Positions 1-10,582 of a stretch of 64,000 bases of DNA are shown piece by piece. Position 1 is the first letter of the stretch, and the number at the start of each line of letters is the position of its first letter. The notes beneath the pieces are model-generated. The model ran no database searches. It was given only the letters and a program-made list of their open reading frames with translations, and had not been told where the DNA came from. The position numbers and the translations under genes are program-made. This stretch comes from Archivesica marissinica (taxonomy: Eukaryota > Mollusca > Bivalvia > Venerida > Vesicomyidae): NCBI GenBank assembly GCA_014843695.1, contig CM026393.1:11877772-11941771 (forward strand). Reading direction: 5' to 3'.

Positions 1-857
1 TGAATCGAAATCCACGCTGATCAACCTTGCTATTCATTGAATCTAAGTCCACGCTGCTCAACCTAGCTATACATTGAATCTAAGTCCACGCTGATCAACC
101 TTGCTATACATTGAATCTAAGTCCACGCTGATCAACCTTGCTATACATTGAATCTAAGTCCACGCTGATCAACCTTGCTATACATTGAATCTAGGTAAAC
201 GCTAATGAACCTAGCTATACATTGAATCTAAGTCCACGCTGATCAACCTTGCTATACATTGAATCTAGGTAAACGCTAATGAACCTAGCTATACATTGAA
301 TCTAAGTCCACGCTGATCAACCTTGATATACATTGAATCTAAGTCCACGCTGATCAACCTTGCTATACATTGAATCTAAGTCCACGATGATCAACCTAGC
401 TATACATTGAATCTAAGTCCACGCTGATCAACCTTGCTATACATTGAATCTAAGTCCACGATGATCAACCTTGCTATACATTGAATCTAAGTCCACGATG
501 ATCAACCATGCTATACATTGAATCTAAGTCCACGCTGATCAACCTTGCTATACATTGAATCTACGTCCACACTGATCAACCTAGCTATACATTGAATCTA
601 AGTCCACGCTGATCAACCTTGCTATACATTGAATCTACGTCCACACTGATCAACCTAGCTATACATTGAATCTACGTCCACACTGATCAACCTAGCTATA
701 CATTGAATCTAAGTCCACGCTGCTCAACCTTGCTATACATTGAATCTAAGTCCACGATGATCAACCTAGCTATACATTGAATCTAAGTCCACGCTGATCA
801 ACCTTGCTATACATTGAATCTAAGTCCACGCTGATCAACCTAGCTATACATTGAATA
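1..857. repeat. 37-bp minisatellite, about 23 copies
   Basis: Unit contains tgaatctaagtccacgctga followed by tcaaccttgctatacat. Variants gctgctc, gatgatc and aggtaaacgctaatg alternate. It runs off the left edge of the window. Confidence 0.97.
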
Positions 858-875
858 TACCTGATATTATCATTT

Positions 876-1100
876 TCTGGCTCTCCGATTAGCGCAATAA
901 GTACTCACGCTTCTCACAAATGCAACCCGGGTTCGATCATCTAACAGGGATGTATGTGAGAGTATACGGTATTAACCAGATCGGACAGGTGAGTTTTCTC
1001 CGTGTACTCCGGTTTCCTACGCCATGAATAACGACATATACGTATTTCGTCCAGTTATGCAAGCTTGTTTCGCAATCGTTGTAAACTAATTAAAGTTTGA
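876..1100 (+). mobile_element. tRNA-derived SINE, family A, old copy
   Basis: Family A, defined here from 13 copies in the window: a tRNA-like head with A box (tagcgcagtggttagcgcgc) and B box (gggttcgatcctcgg), a body with cgccagatcggacaggtggg and ctccggtttcctcccacac, and a tail ttgcttcgcaatcgttgtaa then aataaa. This copy is diverged in the A box. Confidence 0.85.
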
Positions 1101-1159
1101 TCATTTATTTCCATAAATGTCACTACACGAGTTCCTTTTATTCAGTGATGGACGCCTTA

Positions 1160-1310
1160 TTATTTTACAACAATTGCGAAGTTAACGACTCTCTCTGTCC
1201 TGTGTATATTGTACCTGGAGAAAATACACCTATCTTATCCGACCGACCTACGATCTCACATATTTCCCAGACCTAGGATCGAACCAGGTCTGGATTGCTG
1301 AGAATCTAAT
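1160..1310 (-). mobile_element. SINE family A, degraded fragment
   Basis: Reverse of the family A body (gagaaaatacacctatctta, cagacctaggatcgaaccag), strongly diverged. Confidence 0.65.
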
Positions 1311-1727
1311 AAGACAACCTGTTGTTTATTTGGTGCGTATGTGAACAGCCTTACGACCATTATGTTCCAATGCCAATTTTCGCTACAGGGTCATGTACTT
1401 GCGTGATAACGTTTCGAAATTACATTTGGAAAACTATTCTTGATAGTAGATGATAAGCAAGGTGTGCATGGTTTCACGTCAGCCGATTTAAATTAGCCAC
1501 TTAACGTGTACCAAAGAAAGGTTAATTCACCAATTGTATTTATGACGGAAATGGCATAGTCTGATAGAGGTAACGTTACTTTGTGTAACATTAACGTTAT
1601 TGATGTTGTGTTAGAACCTAGAACGATACTGATGCTGGGTTATTGGCAGTCTATGATGAATTCCATCATGTTGGTTAATGCTGGCTAGTGATCATTGTAA
1701 TGCTGGCTTATACAAATCTAATCTGTA

Positions 1728-1931
1728 TTAGCTCGATTGCGAAAATAGGTTTTCACAACATTATATTAATTACTCTGGAGACCTAATTCCTGAAGAAATA
1801 CATCGCCATGAGAGAGAGAGGGAGGGGGAGGAGCGAGAGAGAGAGGAGAGAGAGGGAGAGAGAGAGCGAGCGAGACACAGATAGATAGAGAGAGAGGAGA
1901 GAGAGAGGGAGGGAGAGAGAGCGAGAGAGAC

Positions 1932-1964
<33 letters not shown>

Positions 1965-2118
1965 GAGAGAGAGAGATAGATAGAGATAGAAGATGGAATG
2001 TGGAATTTAAATGCCCTACCTAAGTGCACAATTGTAACTGCTACAGATGGGCTCGAACTCCAGGCCTCTCACACTTGAAGCAAACTTGCTACCATTTCGC
2101 TATCTCGACTTCCGTTGT
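1728..2118 (-). mobile_element. SINE family C with an expanded GA tract
   Basis: Family C (about ten copies): tRNA-like head with gcgcgttcgcttcaggtgcg and ccggagttcgagccccgct, body ggcaaggcatttaaattcca and gcgatggattccatcaggaa, tail tttcgcaatcgagctaaaat. Here 1810-1992 is a (GA)n-rich stretch sitting where other copies have a short gagggagagaga tract. Confidence 0.85.
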
Positions 2119-2418
2119 AATACTAATATGCTTCTCTCAATTAACATGGTTATGCATCATCGTTATGGTAATGTGGAAACTGGTCCACATAGCGAGTGTT
2201 CCGTCTAGTACTGATCGGTACCTTACCGAATACTGTAATATAAATGTAAGTTTAGCCTATGTACCCACAATCCACAGCGTCGGTTCGTTGACTTCTATCG
2301 CACAATCGTAGAAAATGTATTACATATGCTCGGTTACACTCCAGGAGGACGTAGTTGTGAAATAATGATCTACGTTAGTACACTGGTGTCCTTCGGAACA
2401 GTTATAGTTATTGTATAT

Positions 2419-3267
2419 AACTATGAAACACGGTACTCACGACTACATATGCAACACGGTACTCTTGACTATCAAACACGGTATTCACGACTACATATGA
2501 AACACAGTACTCACGACTAACTATGAAACACGGTACTCACGATCTATTATGAAACACGGTACTCACGACTAATTATGAAACACGGTACTCACGACTAACT
2601 ATGAAACACGGTACTCACGACCTATTATGAAACACGGTACTCACGACTAATTATGAAACACGGTACTCACGACTAATTATGAAACACGGTACTCACGACC
2701 TATTATGAAACACGGTACTCACGACCTATTATGAACACGGTACTCACGACTAATTATGAAACACGGTACTCACGACTAATTATGAAACATGGTACTCACG
2801 ACTAACTATGAAACACGGTACTCACGACCTATTATGAAACACGGTACTCACGACTAATTATGAAACATGGTACTCACGACTAACTATGAAACACGGTACT
2901 CACGACCTATTATGAAACACGGTACTCACGACTAATTATGAAACACGGTACTCACGACTAACTATGAAACATGGTACTCACGATTAATTATGAAACACGG
3001 TACTCACGACTAATTATGAAATACGGTACTCACGACTAACTATGAAACACGGTACTCACGATCTATTATGAAACACGGTATTCACGACTACATATGAAAC
3101 ACGGTACTCACGACTAATTATGAAACACGGTACTCACGACCTATTATGAAACACGGTACTCACGTCATATTATGAAATACGGTACTCACGACAAATTATG
3201 AAACACGGTACTAACGACTAATTATGAAACACGGTCCTCACGACATAATATTATGAAACACGGTAAA
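2419..3267. repeat. 26-bp minisatellite, about 32 copies
   Basis: Unit tatgaaacacggtactcacg plus a 6-bp variable end (actaat / acctat / actaac). One 1-bp shorter unit occurs near 2735. Confidence 0.96.
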
Positions 3268-3277
3268 CATGAGCCAA

Positions 3278-3535
3278 TGAGAAACATTAGTCAGTTACTG
3301 CCCCTGAAAATACTCATAAAAGTATATCAGTCCATTTAATTGGTTTATTTTGTTCTATCGTTCTTTTCCCTTTGCATCACACGCTATCGTTTTCCAACAT
3401 TTTCTCATCTTCTAATTATTAAATGATTAAATCGAAACAAATACCCTGCAGCATATCAAATAGATCCTTTATTATCAAATAATTAATATGATTTTGATAA
3501 AACCACACGCATCCCACAGCAACGTAGGGTTAGAA
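3278..3535 (-). repeat. dispersed repeat, reverse partner of 22370-22605
   Basis: The edge gagaaacattagtcagttac is the reverse complement of sequence ending near 22598, and atgattttgataaaaccaca is a diverged reverse partner of sequence near 22385. Class unknown. Confidence 0.6.
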
Positions 3536-3574
3536 AACAGTAACACAAATTATTCCAACGAAAAGGACTAATAT

Positions 3575-3830
3575 ACATGTGTGTTTTACGTTTATTTATC
3601 GTCGCTAACAGTTGCCCATATGAGTGACGCCTCCTGAAGAAATTTGTCATTTTAGATTTTTAGAGGATAGTGCAATGATACAGACATAGACACATTCCAG
3701 AGTCTCCTCTGGTTCTTTTACGTGCACGGTGTAAAGCACCGACACAAGACCTCGGTTTAATGTACCATCTGAAAGACTTACTTTTATTAGGGTCTGACGG
3801 GGATCGAACCTGCGTCACCTACATATCGTT
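3575..3830 (-). mobile_element. tRNA-derived SINE, family B
   Basis: Family B (about eleven copies): tRNA-like head (gtagtccagtggtaacacgc ... gcaggttcgatcccccgtct), core cagatgggacgttaaaccga and gctttacaccgtgcacgtaa, tail gggcaaccggtagcgacgat then aaataaacgt. This copy lacks the A-box end. Confidence 0.9.
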
Positions 3831-3969
3831 ATAAATCGGATTTTATCTATGAGGGGAGGTAATAGATAACCCACTAATATCTCTCATTCATCATGTTTCT
3901 TAATGAAATGGTAGAAACAGAAAGGCTGTCAGATTAGCGTAATGATTAATTAGCACGCTCGCTTATTAT

Positions 3970-4046
3970 TTATTTATACAAATTTACTTTCGCTCGATTG
4001 CGAAACAAGTTATTACAACTTATATTAATCACTCTCGAGCACCACT
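3970..4046 (-). mobile_element. SINE family C, tail fragment
   Basis: Only the 3' end remains: gctcgattgcgaaacaagtt and aacttatattaatcactctc. Confidence 0.8.
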
Positions 4047-4061
4047 CTTGGCTATATAGCC

Positions 4062-4240
4062 GAGTGACAGTTTACGTAACAACACCTTTCCTCGACAGAC
4101 TCCAGCGGTTAACCAGTATTTGGTACACCAACCTCCGTAAGAAACTGCCAACCTTTTCATATAAAGAGATACACAGGCTCAAACTCGTGACCATCAATCT
4201 CGTCAGTGCAACCCGTGTTAGACACTTGTATGCGAGTTGG
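4062..4240 (-). mobile_element. SINE family D
   Basis: Three copies in the window (also 53538-53865, 57636-57835) share cctccgtaagaaactgccaa, ttttcatataaagagatac and, at the head, the reverse of a tRNA-like ccgtggtctagtggtt. Here the head is replaced by unrelated sequence. Confidence 0.7.
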
Positions 4241-4465
4241 TACCTGTGGTCGTCCGATTGGGCGGGTTTATTATCGGATAGTCCGGCCGGTCTCTCCTCC
4301 CGCCGCCCCCACCCACAAACACGAATGACCACATATGCGCTCTCGGAGGCGTCAACGAGAGTGAGTAATATAGTTTATTTTGTTACAACTTATTTCGCAA
4401 TCGTTTTGAAGCAAGTCTGTTTTGACTGTTCCCATATACAATTTCTTGTTTGCACCCACCGACAG

Positions 4466-4737
4466 GATCAAATGCAATGCCATAGTATTTGGGAACTCTT
4501 GGCACCCGACAAGATCAAATACAATGCCATAGTATTTGGGAACTCTTGGCAACCAACAAGATCAAATGTAATGTCATAGTATTTGGGAACTCTTGGCACC
4601 CGACAGGATCAAATGTAATGTCATAGTATTTGGGAACTCTTGGCACCCGACAGGATTAAATGTAATGTCATAGTATTTGGGAACTCTTGGCACCCGACAG
4701 GATTAAATGCAATGTCATAGTATTTGAGAACTCTTGT
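4466..4737. repeat. 47-bp tandem repeat, about 5.8 copies
   Basis: Unit starts at each gatcaaatg/gattaaatg (4466, 4513, 4560, 4607, 4654, 4701) and contains catagtatttgggaactctt. Confidence 0.96.
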
Positions 4738-4884
4738 GTCGCAATGTATATATAGTTAAGGTAGGCTATACACCTTTGTCATAATACAAATGTCCTAAAC
4801 ATAATTTGCTGAGCTGATAATGTGAATATGACAAGTGCTCTGTCTTTCATGCTCAAAATACAGACATGTATATGAACAAATCGA

Positions 4885-5127
4885 ACCACGACCGATTAGC
4901 GCAGTGGTTAGCGCGCTCGCTTCTCACGAATGCAATCCGGGTTCGATCATCGGATCGGGAAGAATGTGAGATGGCACGGTGGTCGCCAGATCGGATAGGC
5001 GGGTTTTCTGCGGGTACTCCGGTTTCCTCCCACACAAATGACCACATTTACGCTTCCATCCGTGCAAACGAGAGTGATTAATATAAGTTGCTAAAACTTG
5101 CTTCGCAATCGTAGAAAATAAATAAAT
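4885..5127 (+). mobile_element. SINE family A, near full length
   Basis: Both box-like motifs are present (gattagcgcagtggttagcg; gggttcgatcatcgg). Ends with ttgcttcgcaatcgtagaaa and aataaat. Confidence 0.93.
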
Positions 5128-5767
5128 TTTCTGCATGCGCATTGCAGGAACTATTTATATTAAGTTTTAATTAACATAGATCAAATATCGGCAATGAGCT
5201 GTCAAATACCTGGTAATTCAATATATTGTTCATTATAGTGTGAACTTGATAAATTGAGGTAAGCTACAACTTTAAATCCCCCCATTTCACACGGCCATTA
5301 TTCAAATTGTTATTCTATTGTCAAACAGATAAACATCTTGAAATTTAAAAATCTTTAAACTGCCTAAATAGATTTGTCTTTCAATGTTCTATTGTTATGG
5401 TGTATCTAATCTACAACTAATGAGCACAGCTATACGCCCATGTTATAGATATGTGACCCTACAGTAAGGTTATATATATAACCACAACTATTCATTCAAA
5501 CCCGAACAATGCACGTGCTCATCCTCTTCACTCTTTCATTCACGAACTTTTATCTCGTTAATGCGCAAAATGTGACCAGTAAATTAAAATATGGTCATTG
5601 AATGTAAGCTGTAAGATGGAGCGTCTCTGTACCTGGTGGAAAGCTATGTGGGTCTACGTCATTATTAGACATAGTACACGTACATTTACGTCGCCCAATA
5701 CCACCAAATGAGCGTAGGAAGCTAGGAAGGAAACATTTAAACACACACACACATACACACACACAAT
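5128..5767. other. intron or flank, no supported gene
   Basis: AT-rich single-copy sequence. It contains a 30-codon ORF at 5509-5601 that begins like a signal peptide (see findings), and a (CA)n tract at 5740-5767. Confidence 0.5.
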
Positions 5768-5972
5768 GATGTGTGTTTTACGTTTATTTATCGTCGCTAC
5801 CGGTTGCCCATATGAGCGACCCCTCCTGAACAGATTAGTCATTTTATATTTCTGGAGGATAGTGCAATGATACAGACAGAAACCCATTGCAGTCTCCTCT
5901 GGTTCTTTTACGTGCACGATGTTTAAGCATTGACACGAGACCTCGGTTTAAAGTCCCATCTGAAAGACTGTT
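5768..5972 (-). mobile_element. SINE family B, truncated
   Basis: Has the reverse tail (ttatttatcgtcgctaccgg) and core up to cagtctttcagatgg; the tRNA head is missing. The tail is flanked by a (CA)n tract. Confidence 0.9.
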
Positions 5973-6199
5973 AATAAAACACAAATAGATGCATGTGTTT
6001 TATTTATAAGCCATACAATGAACAGGTCTACAAAGCAGACATATTTCTGATTGAACTAATAGTTACGTAAATATAGCTTGTAGTAAATTTCGAAATATCT
6101 AGGGGACAAGAAGTGACACGGAGATGTGCATTATAAATAAGGCGTATGGGTGTGTGGTCTATAATAACCTACATGGTTATATGTTGGCCACATTAGGTG

Positions 6200-6285
6200 T
6201 TATAATAATAATCATAATAATAAATTCTTTATTTAACTCATTTAATCAAAAGTTATTATACCATGAGATGCTCAACACATATACA
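6200..6285 (-). mobile_element. LINE 3' end fragment
   Basis: Reverse of the tail shared with 14005-14434 and 43560-44275: on the minus strand, catctcatggta, aatgagttaaataaag, then an ATT-rich end. Confidence 0.65.
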
Positions 6286-6551
6286 AATCAAAAGATAAGA
6301 TTATAAGTGAGAACTGCACTTTGGAATTATATAGTAATGTAAAAGCTGAAAAGTAGAGCAACTATGCATAATATGTAATGGCATATGATGATATATGGAA
6401 TTGGCTAGCAGAGTAGAAAAGGGGAATGCCACGATTAATGATAATACTTCTATCTAACAATGTGCAGGTATGACATTTAGAGAGTTGGCTGAACATGTTT
6501 CAGTGATTGTATATTAAGTTGGTGAATGAAATCATGTTATTACACATTAAT

Positions 6552-6710
6552 GTTCCAGTGGTCGCCAGATCGGACAGGTGCGTTTTCTCCAGTTTCCTCC
6601 CACACGAATGACCACATATACGCGTTCATCCGCACCAACGAGAGTGATTAATATAAGTTGTTAAAACTTGCTTCGCAATCGTTGCAAAATAAATAAATTT
6701 TAAACTTTAA
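6552..6710 (+). mobile_element. SINE family A, 3' half
   Basis: Starts inside the body (gtggtcgccagatcggacag) and runs to the normal tail. Confidence 0.9.
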
Positions 6711-6888
6711 ATTCAATTTAAATACTATTTAAAGCAAAAATGGTATAACACACTGAATTGAAAAACATAGCACTAAAGTGATACATAGCTATGTTAGTGC
6801 CATAAAATGAAAGACAATCCGCTACTAATAACGTATCTACACAGAACTGGCCGCCGTCACACGCAATGGGGCAATGAATTTGATATAT

Positions 6889-7908
6889 CAGGTATATACC
6901 ATAATGTCTCCAAAAACAGGTATATACCATAATGTCTCCAAAAACTGGTATATACCATAATGTCTCCAAAACTGGTATATACCATAATGTCTCCAAAAAC
7001 TGGTATATACCATAATGTCTCCAAAAACTGGTATATACCACACTGTCTCCAAAAACAGGTATATACCATAATGTCTCCAAAAACTGGTATATACCATAAT
7101 GTCTCCAAAAACTGGTATATACCACACTGTCTCCAAAAACAGGTATATACCATAATGTCTCCAAAAACAGGTATATACCATAATGTCTCCAAAAATAGGT
7201 ATATACCATAATGTCTCCAAAACAGGTATATACCATAATGTCTCCATAAACTGGTATATACCATAATGTCTCCATAAACTGGTATATACCATAATGTCTC
7301 CAAAAACGGGTATATATACCATAATGTCTCCAAAAACTGGTATATACCATAATGTCTCCAAAAACAGGTATATACCATAATGTCTCCAAAAACTGGTATA
7401 TACCACACTGTCTCCAAAAACAGGTATATACCATAATGTCTCCAAAAACAGGTATATACCATAATGTCTCCAAAAACTGGTATATACCACACTGTCTCCA
7501 AAAACAGGTATATACCATAATGTCTCCAAAAACAGGTATATACCATAATGTCTCCAAAACAGGTATATACCACAATGTCTCCAAAACAGGTATATACCAT
7601 AATGTCTCCAAAAACAGGTATATACCATAATGTCTCCAAAAACAGGTATATATAATGTCTCCAAAAACTGGTATATACCACACTGTCTCCAAAACAGGTA
7701 TATACCATAATGTCTCCAAAAACTGGTATATACCACAATGTCTCCAAAACAGGTATATACCACAATGTCTCCAAAAACTGGTATATACCACAATGTCTCC
7801 AAAACAGGTATATACCACAATGTTTCCAGGTATATACCACAATGTTTCCAAAACAGGTATATACCACACTGTCTCCAAAACAGGTATATACCACAATATC
7901 TCCAAAAA
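6889..7908. repeat. 27/28-bp minisatellite, about 37 copies
   Basis: Unit caggtatataccataatgtc then tccaaaa(a). Units with aaaactgg and aaaacagg alternate, and a cacactg variant recurs every three units near 7030-7510. Same family as 12603-13374. Confidence 0.97.
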
Positions 7909-8602
7909 CAAATCCTGCAATTTTCAACTCAATATGTTACCAATTGGGTAAGTTGTGACCTTGTTTAGTGACACGCATACCAAGATGTTTTCGAAAGAAC
8001 GCTGTTTAAAAATGTTTTTAAAAAAAGTGCCAGTCCATGCAAAGGCATGTATATCGTGTCGCTACATTAATGATCTTATAATTGCTGGCTTATATTAAAC
8101 AACATAATTATGAAGTACCATTTATAGTGAGTGAAACACTGCTTTAACCGTCTGGAATTGTCAGAAAAAAAGTTTTCCAAATTTCACTCAGATTATTGAA
8201 AACACACCTATACCTATTTGGAACTTCCGAAGGGGCACAGATTGTCGATTCGCCAAATCTCGTATACAGCTTATTGGATCATTTATGTCATTTACGTTTT
8301 GTATTTACTCTATATAATTATATTACATATTTACACAAGGCACGCAGTGCCAATGTTCACGTTTGAAAGTATGTAATGTGTATATAATGTGTACTCATGG
8401 GAATATTGCCCATTGTATTTCGAAATAAACTCTCTAAAAAACTCTGTCACATATCAATTTCTGTCACACTGGTGTGATGAATACGATCGTATTTGTCAAA
8501 CGTGGGGCGGATATGATCTGTGACATGTATGATCCTACAGAGCTGTATCAGATACACAACGCCTACATATTGGTGACACATGGTGACATGGCTGGCATAC
8601 AG
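7909..8602. other. intron or flank, nothing recognised
   Basis: AT-rich sequence without a supported coding or repeat signal. Confidence 0.5.
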
Positions 8603-8898
8603 ACGGATATGTAGTCCAGTGGTAACACGCTGGACTGGTAATCCAGGGACCGCAGGTTCGATCCCCCGTCTGACCCTAATAAAATTAACAGTCTTTCAGA
8701 TGGGACGTTAAACCGAGGTCTCGTGTCGGTGCTTTACACCGTGCACGTAAAAGAACCAGAGGAGACTCTGGAATGGGTCTCTGTCTGTATCATTGCACTA
8801 TCCTCCAACATCTAAACTGACTAATCTCTTCAGGAGGCGTCGCTCATATGGGCAACCGGTAGCGACGATAAATAAACGTAAAACACACACACACATGG
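8603..8898 (+). mobile_element. SINE family B, full length
   Basis: Complete head (tagtccagtggtaacacgct, gcaggttcgatcccccgtct), core and tail, ending in (CA)n. Confidence 0.95.
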
Positions 8899-9049
8899 CT
8901 GGCATTACACCGGGCGTGAGGGAATGATGGGATGTTCACATATATGGTCCCTCACGCCACGTGTTGCGGCTGTGGTGTAATGGTGGAAATGTGCCCGTCA
9001 CCATTTTGACGATTGTCTTCAGTTTGTGTTATATGTTGAATCGTGTTCT

Positions 9050-9190
9050 ATTGTGAATTGTTACTGTCTCTTATAATTCATTATTGAGTGGCAATGTACA
9101 TCGATATGTTTTTATTATATTGAATGTTGTTTGTTGTACATTGATGAGACGTAAATAAAGAATAAAATCTAAAATCTAAAATCTATTGCA
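9050..9190 (+). mobile_element. probable LINE 3' end with short-repeat tail
   Basis: attcattattgagtggcaat ... tgagacgtaaataaagaata followed by repeated aaatct units. It shares gtttgagtggc and atgagac-aataaa with 13875-14000. Family not assigned. Confidence 0.5.
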
Positions 9191-9205
9191 TTTCTATATA
9201 TTCTA

Positions 9206-9451
9206 TTAACCATTTCAACCCCACAGGCCTCTAAATAGGCTTATGAAAAGTGTAGATCCAGATGAGCCGGCTCGTGACGAGCCGTCTCATCAGGATCTGC
9301 ACTTTTTTGCCAGTAATAAGTATTACTATTCTTAGATAACATTACCCATTTTGATAAATGAACTGGTCCAAAGGTAATTTTCTTATTAATTTATTGGTCT
9401 CAAAATATCACGCACCAGTCCATGTCAGTTACTTGGGGTTGAATGGGTTAA
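9206..9451. mobile_element. TTAA-type MITE with central hairpin, copy 1
   Basis: Ends ttaaccatttcaaccccaca and cttggggttgaatgggttaa are inverted repeats bordered by TTAA, which suggests piggyBac-like mobility (inference). The centre is a long imperfect palindrome around agatgagccggctcgtgacg. Confidence 0.85.
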
Positions 9452-9595
9452 TGTGCCTATCTCGAATATATATATCATATATATGTATATGCAAATTGTG
9501 GCACTTGGAACATATAGTAATAACCCCAAACAAGAATGCTATGTAATAATCATTTATAATGACCTAGTCCACCGTTCCGTTTCTATATCAGACTA

Positions 9596-9766
9596 CGGTC
9601 AAACCTGTCTTAAGCAGCCAGCCAAGGGAATTGCCAATAGTGGCTGCTTAGCACAGGTGGCTGCTTAATAGAGGTCAAATATATAATAAAATAACATATT
9701 TGGAAAGTGGCTGCTTAATACAGGTTGGCTGCTTAATAGAGGTGACCACTAACACAGGTTTGACTG
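9596..9766. mobile_element. pogo-like MITE (cagtcaaacctg termini), copy 1
   Basis: Inverted ends cggtcaaacctgtcttaagc and aacacaggtttgactg flanked by TA. Interior repeats gctgcttaatagaggt. Also at 24276, 37927 and 52886. Confidence 0.8.
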
Positions 9767-10510
9767 TATATCTGATCAAAATGTGGCGACACGGAATAGG
9801 TAGCGGAAGAAACGGAGATTTGCACCGCTAAACGTCATAAACTCCGCTATACGTCAAAAGACGGCTAAACGCCATAAATGGATTCCGCTATATGTCAAAA
9901 GATGTAAAAAATATATCAATTTTATTTCACTTATGTCAAACCGGGTATCGAATGAGAGCGGTTCGTCCCTTAGTCCAAGTCATTCCCCCACCATATCCAC
10001 AAGCATGACAACACATAGCCTCGTCATGCGATATCGGGAAAGGATATTGGTGTCACACGTCTCCAATGTATCTACCGACCCGGAATATTCTTGCATCACG
10101 TCTCTGATGCACGGGTTCGGCTGATTCGGCCGCCATTTATAAGACTTTTTACGAAGTTGCGACTGCATCGAACCAGTCGTAAAGATACTACTTTATTTAC
10201 GATTACGACTGTGTTGATAAAACGGACCGTGGTCTTAACTAAGACGTTACGGCGGCGTAACTCGGTCTTAAGCAATAATCTTAACTAAGACGGACTTACG
10301 ACCGTTGATAAAACGGGGCCCAGTGGTATAAGTGGCTATAAGAGAAAACTGTAATAAGCACCAACTATCGGAACGCATTCTCTTACTTACATAGTGTGCG
10401 TATCCGGCAACGAAGCTTACCTGTTTGTTCATGTACATATTTGTTCGAAATAAACTATTTGTAAACAAAGAGTAATGTTAATTAAATATCATATATTTTT
10501 ATCCTTTCAG
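9767..10510. other. intron, partly palindromic, no gene
   Basis: Degenerate repeats of ccgctatacgtcaaaaga near 9820-9905 and inverted pieces with cttaactaagacg near 10230-10295. No family could be assigned. Confidence 0.45.
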
Positions 10511-10582
10511 ACAATTGGATCATAATGACATAACATGTATATCAGATGCTACCATTTCAAGTTTGCAAGAAATGATTTATTT
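10511..10582 (+). CDS. slit: slit exon 1 of window: D1, fifth LRR
   Basis: 72 nt, acceptor cctttcag, donor gtaagt, phase 2 in and out. Encodes [18 protein letters not shown] then QEMIYL, matching the LRR with an internal Cys that precedes the last LRR of vertebrate Slit D1 (family knowledge). Earlier D1 exons were looked for in 1-10510 and not found, so the preceding intron is probably longer than 10 kb. Confidence 0.95.

Noticed and set aside
1766..2029. Serine/leucine-rich minus strand ORF
   Set aside because: Translation of the GA tract inside a family C SINE.
3998..4579. 193-codon + strand ORF
   Set aside because: Runs through SINE C and SINE D fragments and the 47-bp repeat; a mosaic of repeats, not a gene.
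4888..4960. tRNA genes at SINE heads (families A, B, C, E)
   Set aside because: A and B boxes are present, but the sequences continue into shared SINE bodies and recur many times. No standalone clover-leaf tRNA was found.
1..10510. Missing slit exons (signal peptide, LRRNT1, D1 LRRs 1-4) upstream of 10511
   Set aside because: Searched by eye for acceptor-LRR-gtaag patterns; none found. The exons are presumed to lie before the window.
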